A stretch of 9,162 bases of DNA from Omnitrophica bacterium GWA2_52_8 (lineage in GTDB: Bacteria; Omnitrophota; Omnitrophia; Omnitrophales; Aquincolibacteriaceae). Shown piece by piece: positions 1 through 6,378 of the stretch. The notes under the pieces were generated by a model. That model saw only the letters and a list, made by a program, of their open reading frames with translations. It ran no database searches and had not been told where the DNA came from. The DNA is taken from assembly GCA_001804025.1 (NCBI GenBank), contig MHFC01000036.1:1-9162 (forward strand), in the 5' to 3' direction. A program made the translations under genes and the position numbers. Every line of letters begins with the position of its first letter. The stretch's first letter is position 1.

Positions 1-216
1 GTTTCCACCTCTCGGACAGGTCACAAAAATCCTCCAACCTCTCCTAAAAAAAATTGTCCGCCCTTCATAACTGGCGAAGTTGGGTTAGCCTCCGGAGCGG
101 CTGCCGATAATACAGGTGGCAATCATACTCCTTCAATTATACAGATACAGCGTAATCATCAAAATATAGTGCAAGGATCAAACCAACCTGATTTCCCAAC
201 TTTTGAGGGCTGGAAT
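1..216. other. Upstream region of the autotransporter gene, no gene seen
   Basis: I see no coding region here. There is a short inverted repeat, CGGACA at 13-18 and TGTCCG at 55-60, with a pyrimidine-rich stretch between them. A sequence resembling a -10 box (GATAAT, 106-111) has only a poorly spaced partner (TTGGGT, 80-85, 20 bp spacer), so I do not call a promoter. A GTG at 169 opens the reading frame of the next gene, but the ATG at 217 is the better start. Confidence 0.5.
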
Positions 217-2892
217 ATGACGTTAAACGGAAAAAACTTCCAAACTGTAAAATTATTTTTATCCCCCCTCTTGATCGCCCTCATGCTGTTTTTTGGTTCG
301 GAACATGCCTATGCTATCAACCAGACGGCGGACGCAACGTGGGCGTCGGCGGCGACAAATGGCAGTACAAGCATCGCCGATGCGGCGGCCAACGATACCG
401 TCGAGTTTGCGACGAATCCCGGGTCGACATTGACAGTGACCAACAATGGAGTGGCCAATGACGGCAGCGGATTGAATACTTTCAATGTCGGCGCCATCAC
501 GGAAACAACCGGTGACGGTATTGTGGATGTGGTTAGCGGATCGGGAAATGATATGACGGTGACGATTGCTTCGGCTAATATTACCGGCAATTTTACGGTG
601 CGGAACCAGGATGCGAACAATTCCACTGTGGCAACAACTGTTACCGGGGCATTAACCACGGCTGGTGCGGTGAACATTACCAATACAGATGCTGATGCTG
701 ATGATAACGTGACACTGGATGTGGGCGGCAACTACACGGTAACGGGAGCGACAACGCTGACGGCCAATACGGGTGCGACGGGGGCCGATGCAAGTCTGAC
801 GCTCGGAGGCGCCGCGATCAACTCCGGCAGTTTTGTCCTCGATGAAAACACGGGGACGGCGACGATTATTTTCGACGGCGGTGCGGCGCAGGATATAACC
901 GGGACAATCAACGGAAGTGCGGCGGGAGAAGGCGCCTTGAGTTTGAACACGGCCAACAATAATACGACGTTCAACAGTGCGGTTGGCAATACGGCTTCAC
1001 TTCGCGCCATAACGCTCGACGGAACCGGAACGGCCAATTTTGCGAGTACGGTGGCGGCTACGACCACTACATTGAACGCGGCCGGCACACTTGATCTCGA
1101 CGGAACGCTGACCGGTGATCTTGTCTATTCGGCTGCGGCGACGGTCACTTTGGCGGCCGGTACCAATGTGGCGGGCACGACAACGACGGACGCGGACGGG
1201 CAGGGCACCATGACCTTTGAAGGGACATCTTCCACCGGCGGAACGATTGGGGCCGTCGGCGGGAATGCTTTATTGGCATTAAATGTTGCGGCCGGAACAC
1301 TTACAATGGGGCACAATATTGCGGCGGATACGGTTACCATTGATTCGGGCGGCGGCGGTACCGGAACATTGCTTGTCAATGCTGCCCGTTCTTTACATGG
1401 CAATTTGACGCTCGCAGCAACGGGAGGAGTCGTTAGTTTGGGGGCGAACACGCTGACTCTTTCGGATACCGGCATCTTTACACAGAATGCGGGGTCTACG
1501 CTGAATACGACAATTACCAATGCGACGACCTTTGGGAACATCGTGGCTTCTGGAAATGCTGTTGTGGCGGCCGGGAGTACAATTAATGTGACAGATCCGG
1601 GGACATTTCTTGCCGCAGGGACAACATTCAAGGTTATCGACGGCGCCGGGGGAGCTGGCGTGAATGTTCCCACCACGATTACCGACAATAGCTTCGTATA
1701 TAATTTTACGGGCAGTTCGTCCGGCGGTGACTTGACTTTGACCGTAGACCGTGTCAATTCCTATGACAAGGTTTCGACCGATGGAAATACGAGTGCCGCC
1801 GGGGCTGCGCTCGAAAGTGCGGGAGCGACCAATGCGGACAGCGATATGATTTCAATTCTGAATATTCTGGACGGGTTTGGAACGGCTGCGCAAATCGAAA
1901 ATGCGGTCGAAGAACTGGATCCGGATGTCAGCCGTGCAGGTGTTGACGGAACCCAGAACGCTCTCGGGCAGCTTATGAATACAGTCGGTTCGCATTTGAC
2001 CGACAACCGCAGCCTGGTGCGCGGGACGACGGGTGTTTCGACGGGAGATGAGGAGCCCGGAACCGGAATCTGGGTCAAGGGTTTCGGAAATCACATGCAG
2101 CAGGACCGGCGCAAAGGGATTGATGGTTATCGGGCGAATACGTTTGGAACAGCTTTTGGTGCCGACATAAAGATGGCCGCTAAGCTGGCGCTCGGCGGTG
2201 CTATGGGGTTTGCGTGGACTGACATCAATACGAGGGGTTCCGGCAATACGGAAGTCAATATTGCAAGTTACCAACCGATGATTTACGGAAGCTATGTCGA
2301 CGACCACTGGTTTCTCGACGGCTTCTTCGCCTTTGCCTATAACGATTATGACCAGAGCCGGCATGTTCAGTTTCCGGGGATCGACCGGACGGCCGAGGCG
2401 GACTTTGGGGGCCAGCAGTGGTCCTGGAAACTGCGCACGGGTTACGATTATGACGTGAAAGACCTTTTCACCCTTACGCCGGTCGCCTCGCTGCAATACA
2501 CTTATTTGCGGCAGAGCAAATACACGGAATCCGGCGCGGGCGCGTTAAGCCTTAGCGTTGACAGTGAAGGGTATCACTTTCTTCATCAGGGACTGGGGGT
2601 TGAAGTAGCCCGTGAATTTGAATTCAAGAAGATGAGTTTGAAGCCGTCGATCCATGCGATGTGGATTTATGAATATGTCGGCGACAAGGCCCAGACGACC
2701 GCGAATTTTTCGGGCGGCGGTGCGGCCTTCAATACCACTGGAGCGAAGCCGGCGCAAAACAGTATCGCCATGGGCGGCGAAATTGTTCTGGCAACCAAGA
2801 GCAACGTGAGTCTTGTTGCCAATTATGATCTCGAACTCAAGGATGAATTCTGGAGCCATACGTATACGGGAACCGTCCGCTATAGTTTCTAA
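217..2892 (+). CDS. Autotransporter (type Va) with large beta-structured passenger
   Basis: This gene predicts an 891-residue self-secreting outer-membrane protein. A signal peptide (about residues 1-33, Lys-rich start, hydrophobic core, ending AYA) leads to the periplasm. Residues about 34-540 form a passenger rich in Thr, Ala, Gly and Asn in short alternating strands, as expected of a beta-helix or beta-roll. A helical linker follows (about 540-610, including EELDPDVS). About 612-891 form an autotransporter beta-barrel starting near GTGIWVKGF and ending RYSF, with the C-terminal Phe recognised by the BAM machinery. I see no cysteine, which is usual for secreted passengers. I chose ATG 217 because GAGGG (205-209) lies 7 bases upstream and the signal peptide then starts correctly; a GTG at 169 would add 16 polar residues. 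The passenger has no recognisable enzyme motif, so adhesin or surface layer is only inference. A terminator follows directly. Confidence 0.9.
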   Translation: MTLNGKNFQTVKLFLSPLLIALMLFFGSEHAYAINQTADATWASAATNGSTSIADAAANDTVEFATNPGSTLTVTNNGVANDGSGLNTFNVGAITETTGDGIVDVVSGSGNDMTVTIASANITGNFTVRNQDANNSTVATTVTGALTTAGAVNITNTDADADDNVTLDVGGNYTVTGATTLTANTGATGADASLTLGGAAINSGSFVLDENTGTATIIFDGGAAQDITGTINGSAAGEGALSLNTANNNTTFNSAVGNTASLRAITLDGTGTANFASTVAATTTTLNAAGTLDLDGTLTGDLVYSAAATVTLAAGTNVAGTTTTDADGQGTMTFEGTSSTGGTIGAVGGNALLALNVAAGTLTMGHNIAADTVTIDSGGGGTGTLLVNAARSLHGNLTLAATGGVVSLGANTLTLSDTGIFTQNAGSTLNTTITNATTFGNIVASGNAVVAAGSTINVTDPGTFLAAGTTFKVIDGAGGAGVNVPTTITDNSFVYNFTGSSSGGDLTLTVDRVNSYDKVSTDGNTSAAGAALESAGATNADSDMISILNILDGFGTAAQIENAVEELDPDVSRAGVDGTQNALGQLMNTVGSHLTDNRSLVRGTTGVSTGDEEPGTGIWVKGFGNHMQQDRRKGIDGYRANTFGTAFGADIKMAAKLALGGAMGFAWTDINTRGSGNTEVNIASYQPMIYGSYVDDHWFLDGFFAFAYNDYDQSRHVQFPGIDRTAEADFGGQQWSWKLRTGYDYDVKDLFTLTPVASLQYTYLRQSKYTESGAGALSLSVDSEGYHFLHQGLGVEVAREFEFKKMSLKPSIHAMWIYEYVGDKAQTTANFSGGGAAFNTTGAKPAQNSIAMGGEIVLATKSNVSLVANYDLELKDEFWSHTYTGTVRYSF

Positions 2893-2921
2893 TGGCGGTT
2901 AAATTATTTTAGCAAGGTTTT

Positions 2922-2954
2922 AAAAGCCCCTGCGGGATATGCAGGGGCTTTTTT
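2922..2954 (+). terminator. Strong Rho-independent terminator after the autotransporter
   Basis: AAAAGCCCCTGC pairs with GCAGGGGCTTTT around a 7-base loop (GGGATAT), and the stem runs into a T tract. This GC-rich stem with A/T flanks is a textbook intrinsic terminator and may work on both strands. It ends only 7 bases before the ATG of the next gene. Confidence 0.92.
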
Positions 2955-2961
2955 ATGGACG

Positions 2962-3810
2962 ATGAAAAACAAAAGTTCAATTTGTTATTGGATCCTGTCA
3001 GCGGTGCTTGCCGGCGGTTGCGCAGCGCTGCCGATGACTGCCCGTACGGAAAAGGCCCGCGGTTTTGCGTTTCAGAAGGGCCTGACCGCCGAGACGGTAA
3101 CGGCCGGAGACTTTACGCTGAATGTTTTTATGCGGGCGGCAGAACCCGGGAAAGAGGCCGTCTTTTATATTGAAGGCGACGGTCTTGCCTGGCTTTCCCG
3201 CGGACGCATTTCGCCGGATCCGACACCCGTCGATTTCGTGGCGCTCAAGCTGGCTGTGCGGGATCCCTCGCCGAACGTTATTTATCTGGGGCGTCCCTGC
3301 CAGTATGATTCGCTCGAGAACGATGCCCTTTGTTCTTCCAAAGAGTACTGGACGGGAAAACGTTTTGCTCCGGAAGTTGTCCGGGCTTTGGATGAGGCGG
3401 TCTCGATTTATAAAGAACGGTTCCGTTTTCGAGCCGTGCATTTGACTGGTTTTTCGGGCGGCGGAGCGCTTGCCGTTCTGGTCGCCGCAGGCAGGGACGA
3501 TGTGGCCTCGATTAAAACGGTGGTCGGCAATCTTGATCATGAAGCTGTGAACCGCCTTCATGGTGTCAGTCCGCTTGCAGGTTCCTTGAATGCGATCGAT
3601 GTTGCCCCGCAGGTGCGCGATATTCCTCAAATTCATTACACAGGCCTGAAAGACAAGGTTGTTCCCCCCGTGATTGCCGAAGGGTTTAAAGATGCAGCAG
3701 GAGATGACCGCTGTATTCTGATTGTGAACATGGAAAATGCCGGGCACACGGAAGGTTGGGAGGACAAGTGGCAGGCACTCCTTTCATGGGTGCCGCGCTG
3801 TAAAACCTAG
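2962..3810 (+). CDS. Exported alpha/beta-hydrolase, probable lipoprotein
   Basis: The 282-residue product belongs to the alpha/beta-hydrolase fold. Residues 1-20 form a signal peptide ending LAGGC, a slightly non-consensus lipobox (Ala at -3), so lipid attachment at Cys20 is probable but not certain. GFSGG (163-167) is the nucleophile elbow with Ser165. Asp231 in KDKVVPP and His262 in GHTEGW complete a plausible triad. EGDG (71-74) could shape the oxyanion hole. YLGRPCQY (108-115) and YWTGKRF (129-135) are conserved in a group of proteobacterial exported hydrolases I recognise by pattern. Cys113 and Cys124 could form a disulfide. The substrate is unknown; esterase or lipase activity is likely. 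No good Shine-Dalgarno lies at the usual spacing: the nearest purine run (AGGGG) is inside the upstream terminator stem, about 15 bases away. Confidence 0.85.
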   Translation: MKNKSSICYWILSAVLAGGCAALPMTARTEKARGFAFQKGLTAETVTAGDFTLNVFMRAAEPGKEAVFYIEGDGLAWLSRGRISPDPTPVDFVALKLAVRDPSPNVIYLGRPCQYDSLENDALCSSKEYWTGKRFAPEVVRALDEAVSIYKERFRFRAVHLTGFSGGGALAVLVAAGRDDVASIKTVVGNLDHEAVNRLHGVSPLAGSLNAIDVAPQVRDIPQIHYTGLKDKVVPPVIAEGFKDAAGDDRCILIVNMENAGHTEGWEDKWQALLSWVPRCKT

Positions 3811-3830
3811 AAATGTGAACGTTATACGAT

Positions 3831-3861
3831 GGCCGGTGCCAGGGCAGGCGGCGCTTTTTTT
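3831..3861 (+). terminator. Possible intrinsic terminator after the hydrolase
   Basis: GGTGCC (3835-3840) can pair with GGCGCT (3850-3855), using two G-U pairs, around a 9-base loop. The stem is followed immediately by a T run. It starts about 20 bases after the hydrolase stop codon. The stem is short and partly wobble, so this call is weaker than the terminator at 2922. Confidence 0.5.
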
Positions 3862-3951
3862 ATTTCCGAAAAATATAAAGACATGGCAGGGTGCCGGGTC
3901 GCCGGCGTTATTTTCAGGGAAATTCTGAAAATTGTTTCAAGAAAAAAGTTC

Positions 3952-4072
3952 AAAGAAAGAAGAAAAAGAGAAAAGAAAAAGAGAAAAAGAGAAAAAGGAG
4001 GCGTCCCTAATAGGGACAGGCTGAATTAAGCAGCGAGGCGGTCACTATTGGTAACGCCTCCTCTGCGTCTCT
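3952..4072 (+). repeat. Dispersed palindromic repeat, copy A (most complete)
   Basis: A 50-base pure purine tract (3952-4001, mainly GAAAAA-type units) leads into a core at 3997-4061. The core is bounded by GGAGGCGT (3997-4004) and ACGCCTCC (4054-4061) and makes an imperfect hairpin of about 22 bp per arm. Its centre holds a further small inverted repeat, GCTG AATTAAG CAGC. The right flank (4062-4072) is CTCTGCGTCTCTG-like and pyrimidine-rich, so it partly complements the purine flank and can extend the stem. Two relatives lie at 7460-7567 and 7986-8108. No reading frame is present, so any mobility would be non-autonomous. Confidence 0.85.
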
Positions 4073-4088
4073 GTACCGGGCGGCATGC

Positions 4089-4116
4089 TTGTCTCGATGG
4101 CTGTTGATGCTATAAT
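4089..4116 (+). promoter_or_regulatory. Sigma70-type promoter of the DUF5674 operon
   Basis: A perfect -10 box TATAAT (4111-4116) lies 16 bp after TTGTCT (4089-4094). Transcription would begin near 4123. The leader is then about 27 bases and carries GGAG (4141-4144) 5 bases before the ATG at 4150. Confidence 0.7.
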
Positions 4117-4149
4117 CGTCACAGCCTTGTACGCGATCGCGGAGCCATT

Positions 4150-4491
4150 ATGAAAATTATCACCGGCAAAATCAAAATCTCGGAATTAAAAGATATGTCT
4201 GCCCGCTTCGGGAATATGGTGAAGGCGGTTGTGGATATCGGGAAAGAGCACATTGCGGTGGATGCGGAACTGCACTCAGACCTGGAAGCGCTGTGTCTTG
4301 AGCAGGGGGCGCAGCAAAAGAATCTATGGGGCATCAACTTTTATCCGGACCTTGAAGGCGATGACTTTGTCGAATTTGACTCGATGATTAATATCCGTCC
4401 TTCTCAAAAAAATATGAGCCGGGGCGTAGACAGCCCTGAGACACAAATGAAAATCAGGGAGATTGTTGCGAAGAGGGTGGAAAAATCGTGA
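4150..4491 (+). CDS. DUF5674 family protein
   Basis: The product is a 113-residue soluble protein that I recognise as DUF5674. Conserved blocks are VKAVVDI (24-30), AVDAELHSD (36-44) and the long motif beginning LWGINFYP (59-66) and running through EGDDFVEFD (69-77) to NIRP (81-84). It has no signal peptide or membrane segment and is full length for the family. Its function is unknown. ATG 4150 is supported by GGAG 5 bases upstream and by a good promoter. Its stop codon overlaps the GTG of the next gene, so the two are almost certainly co-translated. I recall this family lying beside a homologue of the next gene in other genomes, which suggests a conserved functional pair. The adjoining toxin-antitoxin operon hints at a similar role, but nothing in the protein proves it. 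Confidence 0.88.
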   Translation: MKIITGKIKISELKDMSARFGNMVKAVVDIGKEHIAVDAELHSDLEALCLEQGAQQKNLWGINFYPDLEGDDFVEFDSMINIRPSQKNMSRGVDSPETQMKIREIVAKRVEKS

Positions 4492-4817
4492 TCCAGCACA
4501 AGGAACTTGCCGAAGGCCGCTGGCGCCGGCTGAGTTTTGTCGAAGCGATGGCAAATATCGGCAGTGAAGTGGAGCGGGCCATGAAATGGCGCGCCAAAAA
4601 AAACCCGGCATATGCAGAGCTTGCATTTAACCGGGCCCTTGAACTTATTGATTTAACGCTTCAATGCACCCGGGAATTCCCGCGTTTAAAGGAAACGGCG
4701 CGCATGCGTGAAGTTCTGCTCGATTATTTTTATGGCCAGAATGAGTATCATTCCACCGACCAGGCCTGGAGCCGGTATTTTACCCAGTTCACCCTGGCCG
4801 CGCGGCCGCATGTCTGA
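4488..4817 (+). CDS. Small helical partner of the DUF5674 protein, function unknown
   Basis: The product is 109 residues, rich in predicted helix and in Arg/Lys. It starts at GTG 4488, which overlaps the TGA of the DUF5674 gene in GTGA; AGAGGGTGG just upstream can serve as ribosome binding site. Recognisable blocks are LAEGRWRRLSFVEAMANIGSEVERA (from residue 7), the segment with FNRALELIDLT (47-57), RLKETARMREVLLDYF (from 66) and NEYHSTDQAWSRYFTQF (85-101). I know this pattern as a small hypothetical family often paired with DUF5674, but not under a formal name. No catalytic motif is visible. The basic helical character would suit nucleic-acid or protein binding, which is inference. The overlap argues for equal expression of the pair. 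Confidence 0.8.
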   Translation: MIQHKELAEGRWRRLSFVEAMANIGSEVERAMKWRAKKNPAYAELAFNRALELIDLTLQCTREFPRLKETARMREVLLDYFYGQNEYHSTDQAWSRYFTQFTLAARPHV

Positions 4818-4828
4818 CCTAAAAATAC

Positions 4829-4856
4829 TTCCAAGCTCTTCAGTTCGTGCTATGAT
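4829..4856 (+). promoter_or_regulatory. Possible promoter for the Fic remnant
   Basis: TATGAT (4851-4856) lies 16 bp after TTCCAA (4829-4834). The -10 box is good and the -35 box is weak. It sits between the end of the DUF5674 operon and the Fic-like ORF, about 60 bases before its ATG. Confidence 0.4.
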
Positions 4857-4916
4857 TTATCGGCGCTTTTTCGGCAGGTTATCGGCAGTCTACAGTTTAG
4901 AGATCGAGAGAGATAA

Positions 4917-5243
4917 ATGAGCTACAACCCGGTATTTCGGACAACTTCGGGAATGATCAAACACCTCGGAAAGATCGAGGCCGCACGTCAGATCGTGGAG
5001 AATCTTGATATGCCTCTTTCTTTGGAGCGTGAATTGCGGCAGGAAGCATCCATCAAGATGACCCACTACTCCACGAAGATCGAAGGCAACCGCCTTGCGC
5101 TCAAGCAAACCAAAGAAATGCTCGCAGGCAAGGACGTCATTGCTTGCGAAATCGACAAGTACTATTGCAAGATCATCAATGCGACCGAAGAGACGTTTGC
5201 ATTATTCCGCCATTGCTTATCGCAGTTACGGATTGTCCTTTAA
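4917..5243 (+). pseudogene. Truncated Fic protein: N-terminal region only
   Basis: This 108-residue frame matches the N-terminal helical region of Fic-family AMP transferases. Residues 45-75 carry SIKMTHYSTKIEGNRL followed by LKQTKEMLAGKDV. STKIEGN (52-58) fits the Fic inhibitory motif (S/T)xxxE(G/N), with Ser52, Glu56 and Gly57; in intact proteins its Glu blocks ATP binding. The catalytic motif HPFxxGNGR and the rest of the Fic domain, normally another 200 or more residues, are missing, and I see no relic of them in the next 270 bases. After about residue 80 the sequence (YYCKIINATEETFALFRHC) no longer resembles Fic, so the tail may come from a deletion junction. GAGAGAG lies just before ATG 4917, so the fragment could still be translated, but it cannot be an active transferase. 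Confidence 0.7.
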
Positions 5244-5455
5244 GAAGAAAAGCAAACGGAGTTGGTAAAAGCAACAGCCGGACTCTGTCTTTGGAAAGGT
5301 GTTTTTGAGGTTTTTGTCCCATTACAGCAATTGAGATGGGCAGCGAGCGCTGTACGAGGGGTTTAAAAAACTCTCTGCGAAAATCCCAGCCTTGAAAACA
5401 GTCCCGGACAGACCGTCCTGATCCCTAAACAGGATTTTGGGCCTCTAGCAAACGC
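5244..5455. other. Intergenic region without a recognisable gene
   Basis: No coding region is supported on either strand. A small hairpin, GGAC AGACC GTCC, lies at 5406-5418. The stretch separates the Fic remnant from the promoter of the toxin-antitoxin operon and may include decayed sequence left by the loss of the Fic catalytic domain, but I cannot recognise any. Confidence 0.5.
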
Positions 5456-5510
5456 TTGCATTAAGGAGAATGGTCTGTTACCATTTGTGTACGCAAATGA
5501 TAAACATTTG
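5456..5510 (+). promoter_or_regulatory. Promoter and palindromic operator of the toxin-antitoxin operon
   Basis: TTGCAT (5456-5461) and TACCAT (5479-5484) are spaced by 17 bp and form a plausible sigma70 promoter. An 18-bp palindrome, CATTTG TGTACG CAAATG (5482-5499), overlaps the -10 box, and a third half-site CATTTG follows at 5505-5510. This arrangement fits autorepression by the Phd/YefM antitoxin alone or with its toxin. GGGAGG (5510-5515) is the ribosome binding site, 6 bases before the GTG start, so a bound repressor would cover both elements. Confidence 0.65.
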
Positions 5511-5521
5511 GGAGGTATAAA

Positions 5522-5800
5522 GTGACTGCTATTGGATTTGTGAAAGAAGGAAAATATGTGGGGGCTAGAGAGTTGCGGACAAACCTAGCCAAAGTTCTCA
5601 AGAGCCGTCAGGCGTATTTTGTCACAGACCACGGGAAGCCTGTAAAGGCGATGATTCCTTATGAAGTCCTGCTGGAACTCCTTGAAATGCTCGAAGAACT
5701 CAAAGACAAGAATTTGATTCAGGAAGTGGCGCAGGGGCGTAAGGAATATCAAGAAGGCGGATGGGTTCCTGCAAGCCGTCTCAAAAATAAACTATCGTAG
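5522..5800 (+). CDS. Phd/YefM-type antitoxin
   Basis: The product is 92 residues, typical of type II antitoxins of this fold. The N-terminal half (about 10-55) shows the Phd/YefM pattern: GARELRTNLAKVLKS, then AYFVTDHGKPVKAMIPYE, which builds the DNA-binding dimer. The C-terminal part (about 55-92) is charged, helical and Leu/Glu-rich, as expected of the segment that wraps and neutralises the toxin. The start is GTG 5522, chosen because GGGAGG lies 6 bases upstream. The toxin gene begins 3 bases after the stop codon, the usual antitoxin-first order. A palindrome over the promoter suggests autoregulation. The assignment rests on pattern recognition of the family and on the neighbour. Confidence 0.88.
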   Translation: MTAIGFVKEGKYVGARELRTNLAKVLKSRQAYFVTDHGKPVKAMIPYEVLLELLEMLEELKDKNLIQEVAQGRKEYQEGGWVPASRLKNKLS

Positions 5801-5803
5801 CCT

Positions 5804-6112
5804 ATGTCAGAAGCAAAATATCACGTCGGCTTTCCGAGCGAAAGAGCCGAGAAGGAATTTCAGAAGGTTCTTTCCAAAGCATCCAAGAAGGAACGAGAAC
5901 GCATCCTCGAATGGTTCGACAAACTCGCCATTGACCCAAAGCCCGAAGGAAAGAGTTTTAAATTCCTCAAAGGCGAAGTCTCTGTTTATCAATATCTTGC
6001 CCGTTACCGTGTCCGTGAAGGAGATTGGAGACTGCTTTACGACATTGATGAAACCCGCAAAAGAGTGATTTTTTTAGCCCTCAGAAGGCGTGGCCATCAC
6101 GCTTATGATTGA
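5804..6112 (+). CDS. RelE/ParE-superfamily toxin
   Basis: The product is a basic 102-residue protein of normal length for RelE toxins, which cut mRNA in the ribosomal A site or, in ParE members, inhibit gyrase. The N-terminal part has two helices (about 12-45). The strand region carries the family pattern ARYRVREGDWRLLYDID (66-82), then a strand (RVIFLAL, 87-93) and a final RRRGHHAYD. Arg68, Arg76, Tyr79, Arg94-96 and Tyr101 are candidates for RNA contact and catalysis. The reading frame is intact, so the toxin should be active and held in check by the gene just upstream. I cannot decide between RNase and gyrase-poison activity; the Arg/His-rich end and terminal Tyr favour an RNase. Confidence 0.86.
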   Translation: MSEAKYHVGFPSERAEKEFQKVLSKASKKERERILEWFDKLAIDPKPEGKSFKFLKGEVSVYQYLARYRVREGDWRLLYDIDETRKRVIFLALRRRGHHAYD

Positions 6113-6122
6113 TTTTGTTTTC

Positions 6123-6154
6123 GGCTAATGTACGGGCTAATGTAAGTGGGCTAA
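6123..6154. repeat. Short direct repeats after the toxin gene
   Basis: GGCTAATGTA occurs at 6123-6132 and again at 6135-6144, with a partial third unit GGCTAA at 6149-6154. They lie between the toxin stop codon and the left end of the IS21 remnant. No function is evident. Confidence 0.55.
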
Positions 6155-6212
6155 AAAGCTGTCAAATACGCAGCCAACAAAATAAATTCGCTTAACTCAT
6201 AACAGCAGTGCG

Positions 6213-6306
6213 TTTTCCGGAGCGTAGTTGCCACCCATTCCGGTCCTGACCTGCCACTAATTCCGGAGTCACCTGCCACCCTGGTTTCCGGAGCGTAATT
6301 CGCCGT
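6213..6306 (+). repeat. Tandem end repeats of the IS21 element (transposase binding sites)
   Basis: Four degenerate units each begin TTCCGG, at 6215, 6238, 6261 and 6286, giving periods of 23, 23 and 25 bases, about two helical turns. The first three also contain TGCCAC (at 6229, 6252 and 6274); in the fourth this is degraded to CGCCG. Multiple internal repeats near each end are characteristic of IS21-family elements, where IstA binds them. Confidence 0.75.
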
Positions 6307-6378
6307 TTCTTTTAGGCCATCAATTAACATTAGCGGTCTACAATTCCGTCTTTGGTTTTCAATATCAAAGAGGGTTGT

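Noticed and set aside
309..2859. Several long reading frames on the minus strand opposite the autotransporter
   Set aside because: They are antisense shadows caused by the GC-rich, repetitive codon pattern of the passenger and barrel. Their translations are low-complexity Val/Pro/Ala or show no domain, and they lack start signals.
2955..3173. ATG at 2955 as an alternative start after the terminator
   Set aside because: It opens a different, short frame without motifs; the frame from 2962 gives the signal peptide and hydrolase.
2998..3747. 249-codon minus-strand frame and smaller plus-strand frames across the hydrolase gene
   Set aside because: The plus-strand hydrolase has a full catalytic triad and signal peptide; the others are shadows without motifs.
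3829..4029. 66-codon plus-strand frame running into the purine tract of repeat copy A
   Set aside because: It is made of terminator, intergenic and repeat sequence; the Lys/Arg-rich end is only the translated purine tract.
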